Source of the DNA: Juglans regia
Taxonomy: Eukaryota > Streptophyta > Magnoliopsida > Fagales > Juglandaceae
NCBI RefSeq assembly: GCF_001411555.2
Contig: NC_049911.1
Span: 35,353,340 to 35,417,339, forward strand
Length of the DNA: 64,000 nt
Direction of reading: 5' to 3'
Made by a program: the position numbers and the translations under genes. Of this stretch, positions 49,951-60,945 are shown piece by piece (the stretch's first letter is position 1; the number at the start of each line of letters is the position of its first letter). The notes under the pieces are model-generated. The model was not told where the DNA came from. It did no database searches and saw only the letters and a list, made by a program, of their open reading frames with translations.

Positions 49951-51374
49951 TATTATTAATGTTGTACTCCAGTGAAAATACGTATAACCGGATATGATGT
50001 CTTATAGAACGAACACACGACTCTCTACATTACTAATAACTTAAAAAAAGCTCTCTAATAGAAAAAAAAATTATTTTATTTTTAAGTCGGTGTATAAAAT
50101 ATATTATTTATATAATTTAAATATAATATTTGATCTTTAAGATTCTAATTTTAATTTGTAAATTAAATTATATCTTATAAACATGTTTTATTTGTGTTCT
50201 AAATACCGATTTATAAAACTAATTTTTCATATAAGAAAGTAATATTAAAAAAGTGTATGATCGCCAACGATCAAAACATCCATCTCGATGCTCCCTTATC
50301 CGTATAAAAAGGGCATCTATCCATTTAATTACAATAGGTTATATGTGTAATTTCAGTTGTAGAAGTTTAACTGTCACAGTTTGATAAACCTCGTAATTGA
50401 TCTGTTTCATTCGCCACCGGTTCGTTATTCTAAATAATATAAAAAAGAATATTACAATGATAAATAGATCCACAAAAAATAGAATTTAATCCATTTATAA
50501 ATTTATTTTAAAAATATTTTTCAGACCCATCTGACGGCCCATAATACGTGTCACCAGGTTATCATCCTTACCGTCCAGCGCATTAGGAACTCTTTCTAAA
50601 ACGAAAAAGACAGTTTTTACTAAAAATACATAATATATATATTTTTTATTATGTCTTGAGAAGTACCTGCATTTTTTTTCCCGAGAAAAGCCACAATTTT
50701 CTCGTCAACCGTGAAAAAAAAAAAACTGAAACCTGGTCTATTCTTTGTATTTTCAGGAGATCAAACAACCCACAAAAGCTCAAAAACCTTCAATATTGCC
50801 CCCAATCCCCTTTAACCATATACCATCGTAGATCTCCGTCGCTTCTATTTTCGAACTTTCTTCCCTCTTTCTGCAACTGCATATATACATTATATATCCA
50901 TGTATATCTGTGATTTCTCTCTCGCTCTCTATGTCTCCATATTAATTTTTTCTCACTAATATTGTTAGGACATTGGAAGAATAAGGATGCAACTTGCGAT
51001 CACAACCTAAAATATTATACTTTTGTTGTTCCTCTCAATCTCATTCTGTAGCGAAGGAAGTCAGAATCTTTTTTTGTCTGATTCTGGGTTTTCCGAAAAT
51101 ATCGAACTCACCCGTACGTTCAAGATCTGTTTTTTCGTCACTGCCCAATGCAATCCCAAAATTTCCACCCTGCTCCAGACTTCTACGACGTGGGGATCAT
51201 TTAGAGTGTCTCATATTGCTCCGTTTTCCCTCCTGGTTCATGACTATAAGATCTCGGGTTCTTTACCGCTCACCTCGTTTGAATTTTTCGTAGTCGTCTA
51301 TATCAATTTAACCCTTGATGGGTGTTTGATCTGAAAGCCCCGGGTCTTTGGTTGATATTCTCAAGACCGCCATC
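49951..51374. other. Intergenic region and 5' leader of PP2A B' gene
   Basis: A/T-rich from 50040 to 50530 with no recognised element. From about 50750 the sequence becomes CT-rich (TTTCTCTCTCGCTCTCTATG near 50912-50931), typical of a plant 5' leader. The leader of the PP2A gene probably lies in 50900-51374. A short frame at 50994-51293 overlaps it and looks incidental. Confidence 0.5.
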
Positions 51375-54300
51375 ATGTTGAAGCAAATTCTCAGTAAACT
51401 CCCACGGAACAAGTCATCGTCGAAATCCGACTCTCCCCGGTCCAACTCGGCTCGTACTCCGCGATCCAACGGCGGGACTTCGTCCCCCTCATCCGCGTCG
51501 GTCAGATCCAACAACGCGACGAAACGCACGGCGGTGTTCCCAGCCAGCGTTGTGGCCGGTATCGAGCCCCTGGTGCCCTTCGGGGACGTGCCCAACGCCG
51601 AGAAGATGAACCTCTTCGTGAGCAAGGTCAGCCTTTGCTGCGTCACCTTTGATTTCACCGACCCGTCGAAGAACTCGGTCGAGAAGGACTTGAAGAGACA
51701 GACCCTGATCGAGCTCGTCGACTTCGTGGCATCCGGGTCGACCCGGTTCACAGAGTCCGCCATCTTCGCCATGTGTAGAATGTGCGCCGCCAACCTCTTC
51801 AGGGTTTTTCCGCCCAATTACCGATCCAACTTGACCGGCGGCGAGAACGACGACGACGAGCCGATGTTCGACCCTGCCTGGCCGCATTTGCATTTGGTGT
51901 ACGATTTACTGCTTAGATTCATCACCTCCTCGTGCCTCGACAGCAAGGTAGCGAAGAAGTACATAGACCATTCATTTATACTGAGGTTGCTCGAGCTCCT
52001 TGATTCCGAGGATCCCAGAGAAAGGGAGTGCCTGAAAACCATTCTGCATAGGGTTTATGGGAAATTCATGACTCATAGACCTTTCATTCGAAAGGCTATC
52101 AACAACGTGTTTTATAGATTTGTGTTTGAGACCGAGAGACACAATGGGATTCCCGAGTTGTTAGAGATTTTTGGGAGCATAATTAGTGGGTTTGCTTTGC
52201 CTTTGAAAGAGGAGCATAAGATATTTATACGGAGGGTGTTGGTTCCGCTGCACAAGCCGAAGTACGCGGGGCTTTACTTTCATCAATTGTCCTACTGCGT
52301 CACTCAGTTTATAGAGAAGGACCCCAAGTTGACGAGTATGGTGCTAAGGGGATTGTTGAAGTACTGGCCGGTGTCGAACAGTCAGAAGGAGGTGATGTTT
52401 TTGGGTGAGATAGAGGAGATTTTGGAAGCAATCAACATGGTGGAATTCCAGAGAGTCATGGTGCCGTTGTTCTGGCGGATTGGATGCTGCATTAGCAGTT
52501 TCCACTTCCAGGTATTATTTCCTTTCATAACTTTCTCTTGCCTGTTGCTTGAGATAATCTAGGAGCAGTTAATTTGCCTTCCTTATACAGATGAGATACT
52601 TTGATACAATAATTTTCACAGCTCTTATAGCTCATGATTGACTCAAGTATATGGGGCTTGAAAGATATAATCTTGGCAACTAGAGGGTGGGCGCCTATCA
52701 ATGAAAAAGATAAACTTACTACTCTTTTATAACTATTTTACGACTCTATTTCAAATGTTATGTAAAATTGAATATATTTTTAATGGAGTGACACAGTTAC
52801 ATTGGTTGATTATAAAATGGAATGTAAAATATTTATAATAGAGTTATAAATATTTCATTACTTACCTTACCTATCAAAAAAAATATTTCAGTACTTACCT
52901 ATCAATACATTATTTTAGCTTCGACTCCAGAGTACCTAAACAGAAGTACCTATGATAGATTGATTGACCTTAACCAACTGAAGGTGTTTATACGTGCACA
53001 CATAGCGAAATTTCACTTGTGTTTAAAACTGAAATCAATATTGCACTATGGTGCAGGTGAGCCTCAGAGACGAAAGACTCTGATGATTTGGCAAGTACAT
53101 AGGACCTAGCATGACACTAGAGTTATAGGCTATTACAGGTGGCTAGTTGTGGGATGAGGTCTATTTGTTTAGCTTGGCATGTCATTGAGGCGAATGCACA
53201 AGGCTGGGTATTATGGGCAGAAGTGTATGTGCCTTCCGGTCACTCCTTGCATGAAGAGTTTCATAATTTGACACCTTGGTGACAGGATTTTGGTTGAAAT
53301 TCTTGAGATGCAAAATGAGAAACTTGATAGAAGGTTTCCTGGTCGGTTGGAATAGGATCACTATTAATTATATCATTCATTGTTTAAAGATGGTATAATT
53401 TATCCTAGTTAGGTGTTACTCATATATAGGTCCTGTGCACTTGGGCTATGTCCATTGCATTATGATTAAAATCTCTTGTTTACCTATAAAAAAGTGGTAT
53501 ATTTTGTTTATAAACACCATTCTCTTCTCGATCACCATTATTGAAAGAAAATTAGAAACCTTTATTAGGTTTTTTGGTGCCTCCAGTTACTGGCTCTATT
53601 TACTTGTAAAATTGTCTGTCAGACTGTCAGTAGTTCCACAAACTTATAGTACTTCCCTTTAATAATGATTTGTTATTTCAAGTTTGGTCATCACTCGAAT
53701 AGATGTGCTTCTCTCTTGTCATAAATAAAGGAGGATGAGGTCACGGGTCCAATCCTATTTGACTGCATTGCTTACATCTTATATATAAAAAAATTACGTA
53801 TTTGCCTACAAAAGATGATATGGTATAACCGGCAGATGGGAACTGCTCCCTCAAAAACCATTTTTTGAGGTCACACCACTTTAGAGGGCTTCAGTGGAAG
53901 GTTTTAATGAAATATTTAGCTTTAGCTAAAATTTGGTTCGTCTTTAGAGGAAGGAAGTACATCTTTTTTGTACTGGTTTTTTTATGGGATTTAGTGTCAA
54001 GTTCTGAAGGAACTTATTAAAGTTGTGTGATTAGAAAAGAGCTGCAATCTTACATAGTCAGACACGACCATCATTATTGGACTTCTCGTTCTTCTTGTCT
54101 CCCTCCCCATCTTCTGGGTTACTTATACAAGTAGTGGAAAGCTTGTGAAAACTATATTGTGGTGATTTCTGTGTCTTGTGGGAGTTTTGAGCGATAATCG
54201 AGGATTGTCTTCTCTGTTTAGGCACATTGAGCAGAAATGGTCTTTCGGGACTGCAAATGCCAAAATTTTATGCGGATTATTCCTGTTTTTTGGAGTTAGT

Positions 54301-54913
54301 TGATTCCAGTTTCAAGGGTTTTTACATCCGCCAATAATGATGCAGATTTTCTTCCTTGTGACATGAAACATGAGATTCTAAGTTGGGTGCTGCGGTTTCA
54401 TCCTTCCTTCTGTTGGTTTATTTGAGCAACTGTCCCCACCCAGCCACTGGGAAAAAAAAATGTATTTTGTTTTCCTTTAATAGCTTTTGATCAAGCATGT
54501 CATTTCATCGACTAAGGAAAGAAATCACAACGTTTTCCCCCAACTAATTTTTTCAGGTCGCGGAAAGGGCCCTTTTCTTGTGGAACAATGATCACATTGT
54601 CAACTTGATTGCACATAACCGGATTGTGATTCTTCCTGTGGTATTTCCAGCCTTAGAGAGGAATGCCCAGACCCACTGGAACCAAGCAGTGCTCAACTTA
54701 AGTTCAAATGTTAGAAAGATGTTCATGGAGATGGACGAGGAGCTTTTTGCCTCCTGTCATGCTCACTTTAAGGAGCAAGAAGCAAAGCTAAGCTTGGAAG
54801 CTGAAAAGCGGAAGGAAGCATGGGAGCGACTTGAGAAAAAAGCCAGTATCCAGCCAATAACCGGAAATGCTGCTGTTCTGGTAGCTCCTTTGGCAACCTC
54901 AATTGCCTGTTAA
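51375..54913 (+). CDS. PP2A B' (B56) regulatory subunit, 2 exons
   Basis: Regulatory subunit that sets substrate choice and location of protein phosphatase 2A. Exons 51375-52511 and 54557-54913 join in phase 0 (FHFQ | VAERALF) to 497 residues, the usual length for plant B' proteins. I start at the ATG giving [19 protein letters not shown], the conserved plant B' opening, rather than an in-frame ATG nine codons upstream. A Ser/Pro-rich N-terminus (to about residue 55) is followed by the B56 HEAT-repeat domain: [74 protein letters not shown] and [17 protein letters not shown]. The C-terminus is charged then Ala-rich. It may correspond to the Arabidopsis kappa/gamma group (At5g25510 neighbourhood, from memory). 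The 2-kb intron carries a LINE tail. Confidence 0.95.
53040..53490 (+). mobile_element. LINE-family 3' end fragment in PP2A intron
   Basis: The right end GGTCCTGTGCACTTGGGCTATG, then ATTAAAATCTCTTGTTTACCTATAAAAAAG (53459-53490), matches the LINE tails at 17290-17348 and 19551-19645. The left part (from about 53040) has no recognised coding and may be 5'-truncated LINE or a SINE body. Left limit uncertain. Confidence 0.45.
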
Positions 54914-55705
54914 GTGCCGTTACAAATCCATTTTCTCATTCTCAAGGTTTCCTTTCTTCTCTTTTCCTGATGTTACTGCTAGGAAACCAGAAGAAATGGG
55001 ACTTAAACAGAAATGTACTAAAACGGCTGTTATTTGGGTTAAAAGAATTTATTTTTTTAATGACAGCCCAGCTGTAACTTTAGTTTTGATCCTATATTTT
55101 CCATTGCTACCGTGGGGGAAGAGGTGTTAGGAACTTAGGCTGCTTCCTCTAAAAGGTTATGGGAAGGGCCATGCTTTTGATTATAAGATTCTGTAACCAA
55201 CTGATGCCTTATTAAAAAATCCAGATTCCAGATCTCATTTTGATGATCTGACATTATCCTAATTTTTGGTTCATCACCTATTTTTTTTAGGAAAAAAACA
55301 AGGATTAATAAATAGCATCACATAAAACAGAGTGGGACGACATAATTTGATTTATAAAACAAATTTAAATTAAATTATTTTATAAATTAAATTCTTATGT
55401 TTTTAGTAATGTAGAGAGTGTCTTTAATGTCAACTTGTTAATATAAATTTTCTTTTATTTAGATGGAGGTTATAACCCAAAAATAATTCTATATAATTTG
55501 GTGCCTAATAAGAGGAAGAGCGTGTTTGGAAGATAGGAAGATAAGTAGAGGAAGAAGAAAATAGACAATTATATATTTTTAATTATTTTACAATGCATAT
55601 TAAATCGATATAATTGTGTAACTTCAACAAAATTAATCTCAATTTTACATAATTACTCTTTATTTGAACAAAAATGTCAAAATAATTACAAAAGAGTTGT
55701 AAATT

Positions 55706-55739
<34 letters not shown>

Positions 55740-56254
55740 TACATACACACTAGCAGTGGCTTAACAGGCACGTTTGTCCGATTGGAAGAAAACAAAATTT
55801 TCCAGAATATAGAAGTCCAATTGTAGAAGCAGATAATAGCACAAATTAATTAAGAAATGTGTTCATATTGGTATTAAAGCTGTAATAGCTTAGAACATAG
55901 CAAATTACTTCATTTTTAGTACACTTGCAGGCAGATTTCCATGTATATTATATAGCTAAATAGTCTTGACAGATTATAGTTAAATCCACACAAAAAACTG
56001 GTATCTTGGTGGAAAATGATTTTCACATAAAGAACCGGCATCCTAATTCCTTACTACTGTAAAAATACAATCTTGGGATTCTCATATCTCAAAAAATCTT
56101 ACATACTACAATAATACGGGAACTTTTGGCAAATACAATTTCCAAAAGTAATGGCTACTTCTATGAGGGGACATGATCTCCACAAGAACAATGTGCAGGA
56201 AAATAATGGTTATAAACATAAAACCCAGGCTTCTTCAGCTATTTGTCATCCTGG
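54914..56254. other. Downstream flank of PP2A B' gene
   Basis: Probable 3' UTR to about 55250, then A/T-rich intergenic sequence. A compound (TA)n(CA)n microsatellite lies at about 55709-55750. No gene is supported. Confidence 0.55.
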
Positions 56255-56816
56255 CTAAATTTGCTGCAATTTTCCTCCACGATCCTCTGAAACTCTTTCA
56301 CTGGCCTCGATTAGGTGTTTAACAATGTCAAAGGTGGTAAGCCTAATGCTGCAGTAGGAGAAAGAGGGAAAAATGAGTTATCATGTACAAAGTGTAGGAA
56401 AAATGATAATGATAAAATTATATTCGTTTGTTTGAGAAAAAGGAAAGAAAGAGACCAAAGATTTAAGAATCAACTTTAATTATGCAGCAAGCGTGCTTGG
56501 AATTTTTAGAAGTGAATGAACAAATTATTCTACTGTAGTAACATATATAAGAACAAATACAAGGTTACAGTCTATAGTAATGGCTTTAGGTGTGAGGCAC
56601 ATTTTCGCGGTTGGAAGAAAAAGAGTGTTACCAGAATATAAAATCCCTCTATGAAAGTGTTACCAAAACATTAAATACAGAATAACTCCCTACATGCGAT
56701 AGAATCGGATCTGAGGTACCTGTTTTTCCACTGAAATCTTGAAATGGAATGAAAACCTTCACTTGATTAGATCCAGAAAGCTTAGTATGCCCCCTGCATT
56801 GAATGTAAGACCATGT
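56255..56816 (-). other. Two unassigned exon-like segments
   Basis: On the minus strand 56816-56720 is bounded by an acceptor (TTCTTTTTAG) and a donor (GTACC). It reads TWSYIQCRGHTKLSGSNQVK then VFIPFQDFSGKT. A second segment, 56348-56255, follows an acceptor (CTACTGCAG). Joined in phase it ends after GKTALGLPPLTLLNT. In the next frame the second segment reads RLTTFDIVKHLIEASERVSE to a TAG, so either a frameshift has occurred or my splice site is wrong. I do not recognise the protein. Upstream exons were not found. It may be the end of a real gene or a pseudogene fragment. Confidence 0.3.
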
Positions 56817-56899
56817 CTAAAAAGAACAAAAACAAAATAAAAATAAAGATAAAACAAAACAAATATCATATCCTTAGAATCTGATCCATTGGGACCATG

Positions 56900-58030
56900 A
56901 AAATAAAAGAAATAATATTGGCATTAGCCATTGTTTGTGATCATCTAAAACATACCATAGTAAAATGACAAAAATATCCTTACAACAAAACCCACTTCCC
57001 TCTCATTTCACACATTTCATTTTTGAAATTCCTCTCTCTCCTCCCCCGTCGCCAGTCCTCCCTTCCACCCCTACTGCCCGAATTCAAAATAGTACCAAGC
57101 GGGCTTTGAGAGAGAGCTGATGAAGGAGTGAGAGAGGGAGTGAGAGAGCTTATGAGAGAGAGAGCTGATGGATGAGAGCAGGAGAGCAGGAGAGAGGTGG
57201 AGGGCGAGACAGAGAGAGCGAGAGAGAGGTGGAGGGTTTGGCTGGCTCGGAGGAGTCGCGGTGGTCAGGGGAGGTGTTCGGTGGGGTTAGAATCAACGCA
57301 CAGTGGCGATAGGGCCGTCGCTGACCCCGAGCTCGTATGAAACCCACCATTTATGGGTAGCTTGCGTGTGTGCGACAGAGAGGGAGATGGAGGTTCGTGG
57401 TAGCTGGGTCTGCGAGAGGTGGTCGCCGGTGTGAGGTGGTGGAGGTGCGGTGGTCCAGGTGGTAACGTACGGCGGCGCAAGGGGAAAGAAATGGGTAAAA
57501 CCCATTTCAGTTGGGTTACCGCAGGGGAGAGAGAGGGTTGCACATGGGGAGATTGATAGCGGCTGGCTTGGTCGCTGGCGTGAAGGGGAGTTGCCGATGG
57601 TGGCGGTGAGGCTGCCGCGACGCTGGGCTGAGCTAAAGGAGAATCGGATGGAGGCTTTTGTTGAATTGATAGAGCTGATGAGAGAGAGGGGGTAGATAAA
57701 TTTGAGTGATACGTTTTGCATTTAAAAAAAAAAAGAAAAAAGAAGAAGAAGATAAACACGTCACGTGTGCTACAGCAATAAACAGGAACTAATCATTCAT
57801 TGCTTATATGTAACATTACTCAAAATAAAATGCTTTTTGTTGCGCAAGACCCTTAAAATCATCCTCCAACCCAGTTGGAACTTTGTAAAATGCATGGTTA
57901 ATCCCCCAAACAAAAAAACCATCAAATCACATAAACCAAAAAACCCATCAGGTCACAAAAATCATTAGATCACAAGCGGATCAGACAAAAAAAAGAGAGA
58001 GAGAGAGAGAGAGGGGGGGGGGAGACAAGC
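56900..58030. other. GA-rich low-complexity region
   Basis: The + strand is dominated by GAGAGA and GGTGG-type sequence between about 57100 and 57680. Long open frames on both strands here are Ser/Pro- or Gly/Arg-rich and are best explained by composition. A (GA)n(G)n run lies at 57992-58022. Such blocks occur in plant transposon leaders, but I see no ends or motif to prove it. Confidence 0.4.
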
Positions 58031-58034
58031 TGTT

Positions 58035-58330
58035 GTACCAAAACCATCCAGAAACACACTCAAACACAAGATAGAGACAATATGTAAGTGGTTCGGCAAC
58101 TTGCCTACGTCCACTGTAGCGAAAACAATATATTTTGAAATTTCTTCAAAATATACAAACTCTAACAAAAACTATCTCTACATTGCATTCTTTGTATTTC
58201 CACACACTCATTTCGTTTACAACTGATCTCCTTTTATAGGAGAAAGCTCAGGGGACAAACTAATCTACAGCCACCGCCATTGACAATTTGAGGCACTTGT
58301 TGAGAGATATTTCTGATATTTTGGAGACAC
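58035..58330. other. Possible LTR-element remnant
   Basis: GTGGTTCGGCAACTTGCCTACGTCCAC, shown to mark 58089-58115, is a phrase I associate with plant LTR or TRIM-like repeats, and GATCTCCTTTTATAGGAG follows near 58226. No ends or target duplication were found. Confidence 0.3.
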
Positions 58331-58549
58331 CATAAATGCTTGAGGACAAGCTTAATTTATGGGGCAGCTATACAAGACAATTTCACATTCATATTCACAC
58401 GTTGGGATGATATTTAACACAAGCTATGAGAGAGAGAGAGATAGCATGGTGAGAGAGAAACCCTAGGCAAAGATTCGGTCGGTTAAGATTCTAAAGCTAG
58501 TTTCTATCGAATGTGAATAATCCTAGGTGAAGAATCGGAAGCCTCTGAG

Positions 58550-58622
58550 CAGAGTTTCCGTTGAGCTGGCCAACGTCGACCTTGAAGAGGTTGTTTCTGT
58601 CAAGCCCTAGGAATACATTTGG
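58550..58622 (+). repeat. Dispersed repeat, copy 1
   Basis: Contains GAGG(T)TGTTTCTGTCAAGCC then TAGGAATACATTTGGAAGC, resembling 59866-59942 (TTTCCGTCGAGCC then TAGGAATACATTCAGAAGC). The nature of this pair is unknown; the spacing is about 1.3 kb. Confidence 0.5.
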
Positions 58623-59175
58623 AAGCTTGAGAAAAACCAAAAAAGACGAGACAAGAAAAAATAGCAAATGAAAGAGGCATTTTCAGAAGCTTCTGCATGA
58701 CTGTTTTTGTAGTAAAGAAAAATAGCAATAAAATCGGGTTAGCTTCAAGAGCTATTGAATCAATACTAATAGCGAATAAGAAGTTTCCTCTTCAAGAAAT
58801 CTCTCTTCCCAGATTTGATGAATTATAGAAGTCCATCTCCCAGCTCTTCTACTCACTCCTATTAGACAATGTAATTTAATTTATTGGACAACTGGAAGCA
58901 ATCACTCCACAAATTTCAATGGTATCAAAGCCTTTTTTTTTTGGTAAAACGACAAGATGGTTGGGATTCTAAAGAGATGTATGTCAGTACTTTGCAGTCT
59001 GCTAACTCTATAATGGCTGAATATTGAGGATAAATGTTTGCAAATATTAGAGAATGAGTATTGAAAAATTTTGGATGATGAAATCCTCAAAAGCTTTATG
59101 AAACTCATAGATTAACTACTTACATGAATTGTCATGAGATGTGGCAAACAGAATTTTAAAAATAAAATAAAACAC

Positions 59176-59613
59176 CTTTAAGAAGTGAGAACAGTTTTTG
59201 AGAATTGAGCTGTCTTCGATATATCCCAACTTATTGCTTTTAAATGCTTTGGTATGCATTCAAGATCATATCTGTCCATAACTTCAACAACCTAGACGCT
59301 AAATTTCAAATAAATAATCATTGCACTTATGAAGATACAAACGAGCATGCAGGCAGCAACACGATAAGTTTACTACAGAGAGCGCTTACACTTTGGGAAG
59401 CATGAAGAGCAACAAGGCCGATGGGGATGCAGATGGTACCCATCAATAGAAATATAAAAATGACGAGCATAAGAGATTCTCAGCTCCACAAGCACACATA
59501 TTAGGATGAATAATAGATTATGAAAGCCAAAAGCAAATAATAGTATTTGAGAAGTTACCCAGTTAGTACTGGTTTACAAGCTTGGAACTTCTGTTGTGTA
59601 AACTAATAGAAAG
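59176..59613 (-). pseudogene. ALA-interacting subunit (CDC50/LEM3) gene remnant
   Basis: Three minus-strand exon-like pieces in the correct order. 59613-59559 gives FTQQKFQACKPVLTG, the conserved ALIS N-terminus, with an in-frame TAG just before it. 59478-59400 gives LVIFIFLLMGTICIPIGLVA then LHASQS, the first membrane span. 59291-59176 gives VVEVMDRYDLECIPK and, in another frame, SNKLGYIEDSSILKNCSHFL. GT/AG borders remain, but phases do not fit and there is at least one frameshift. Functional ALIS proteins are beta-subunits of P4-ATPase lipid flippases. The later exons with the ectodomain and second membrane span were not found downstream. This is a broken fragment. Confidence 0.75.
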
Positions 59614-59865
59614 CTGCAAAAGTACCATATCGAGACTTATTATAAATTAACCTAGACTAAATTAAGAGCAAATATGTTTATTAAAAAACTAATTGAGAGT
59701 GTGCTAGTGGCTATTTTTTCATAACATCACCTCTAAGTTCCAAAAGCAATTAATAATACAAACTGGCAAAATAACCTCAACTAATTATAGATTTTTTTTT
59801 TTTTTGTTCCCCATAATTCACTTTCCTAATTTTTCCAAAACGGAGTCTAGATTAACTGAAAATGC

Positions 59866-59942
59866 AGAGTTTATGTCGAGCTAGCTGTCGTCGGCCGTGG
59901 AGAGGTGGTTTCCGTCGAGCCGTAGGAATACATTCAGAAGCC
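59866..59942 (+). repeat. Dispersed repeat, copy 2
   Basis: Partner of 58550-58622; see that entry for the shared segments. It lies upstream of the A/T-rich stretch that follows the ALIS remnant. Confidence 0.5.
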
Positions 59943-60798
59943 TCACATTCTCTCTCTACTGGATTTGGTTTCTATTGGAGAAAGAAGCATTTGACAGCCA
60001 GGGACAAAACAAAATACACAACACTCAGCCAGACGGAGGGACAAAACGTAAAAATGACCATCACAACAAAAAAAAACAATGCTCATTGGGCAATAGCTGC
60101 TTATATAAGAGAGAAGATATCTATATATAATTCTTACCTAAAAGACAAGGTCCCAATTCAAAATCCAGATTTTGCTCATGGTTGGATTATGAGCATGGTT
60201 TAATTGACACATTTGACCTTGAACATCAAAACGAGTGTGGCAAAAGAAACCCGAACTGGATTAAATTACCTGATTTATGGGTAAAAATGCCAACAACGAG
60301 CAAAAACAGACTCTGAACCCATTTTTCGAGCATCATCCGATCCAAGAAAAAAAGTCGACCTAAACCGCCACTCCAGAGCCTTTTGCAATTAGATGAACCA
60401 GAGACTGCCAAAACTACCAAGCAAATGTCATATGCAATCATATCATAGATTCATAATAGCCAACAAACATCTGAAAAACCGACACCACAAGGATAATGTA
60501 GGGATCATAAGAACTTATAAAAACTTTGATTGTAATGGCCTTTAGAATATATAAACAGGAATATTGGCGGCTAATGTATGCCTTTTAAACAAGCAAAAAG
60601 TAGAACCTCCATAAAGCTTTAATTAATAGAATTTACCCACAAGATCCCAATAAACAATCACATAACATATCAAGCCAACAACTATAATACAGACAGGTGC
60701 TTATGTCGTTTTTGCTTTTTTGTTTCACTGACATTTTGTCGCTTATTTCTATATTGTTAAGCACATGTATCAAATATAAAAAAGGTGGTGTTTCTCAG

Positions 60799-60945
60799 AA
60801 TAATAGTTCGGGGGCCGAATGGTCCCATCGCAGAATGGTGTTCCAAGCAAGGAACCAGTCTTTGGATGCAGAAAAAAGCTTTCCCCCTTCAAAGATGAAT
60901 CAGATTTACGTGGCTAAACAGACTACAAGTGGGACAGTATCATGA
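60799..60945 (+). other. Unassigned terminal-exon-like segment
   Basis: After an acceptor-like TTTCTCAG (60791-60798), a polar frame of 48 codons reads NNSSGAEWSHRRMVFQARNQ then SLDAEKSFPPSKMNQIYVAK and ends TTSGTVS-stop. The composition looks like real protein, and the following 600 bp resemble a 3' UTR. I do not recognise it and could not find matching upstream exons, so it may be a gene fragment. Confidence 0.35.

Noticed and set aside
50040..50260. A/T-rich stretch with partial inverted similarity
   Set aside because: No consistent ends or target duplication; likely composition only.
51308..51893. Long minus-strand frames over PP2A exon 1
   Set aside because: Antisense of GC-rich coding sequence. 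The plus strand is a full B56 protein.
52716..52852. Possible small MITE in the PP2A intron
   Set aside because: TTATAACTATTTTAC and GTAAAATATTTATAATAG form a loose inverted pair, but the region is A/T-rich and the match is too imperfect to claim.
57265..57759. Minus-strand 164-codon Ser/Pro/His-rich frame
   Set aside because: It lies in GA/CT-rich low-complexity DNA, overlaps a similar frame in another register, and shows no domain.
59862..60203. Plus-strand 113-codon frame
   Set aside because: It overlaps a dispersed repeat and low-complexity AAAC/AAA sequence. No domain and no splice support.
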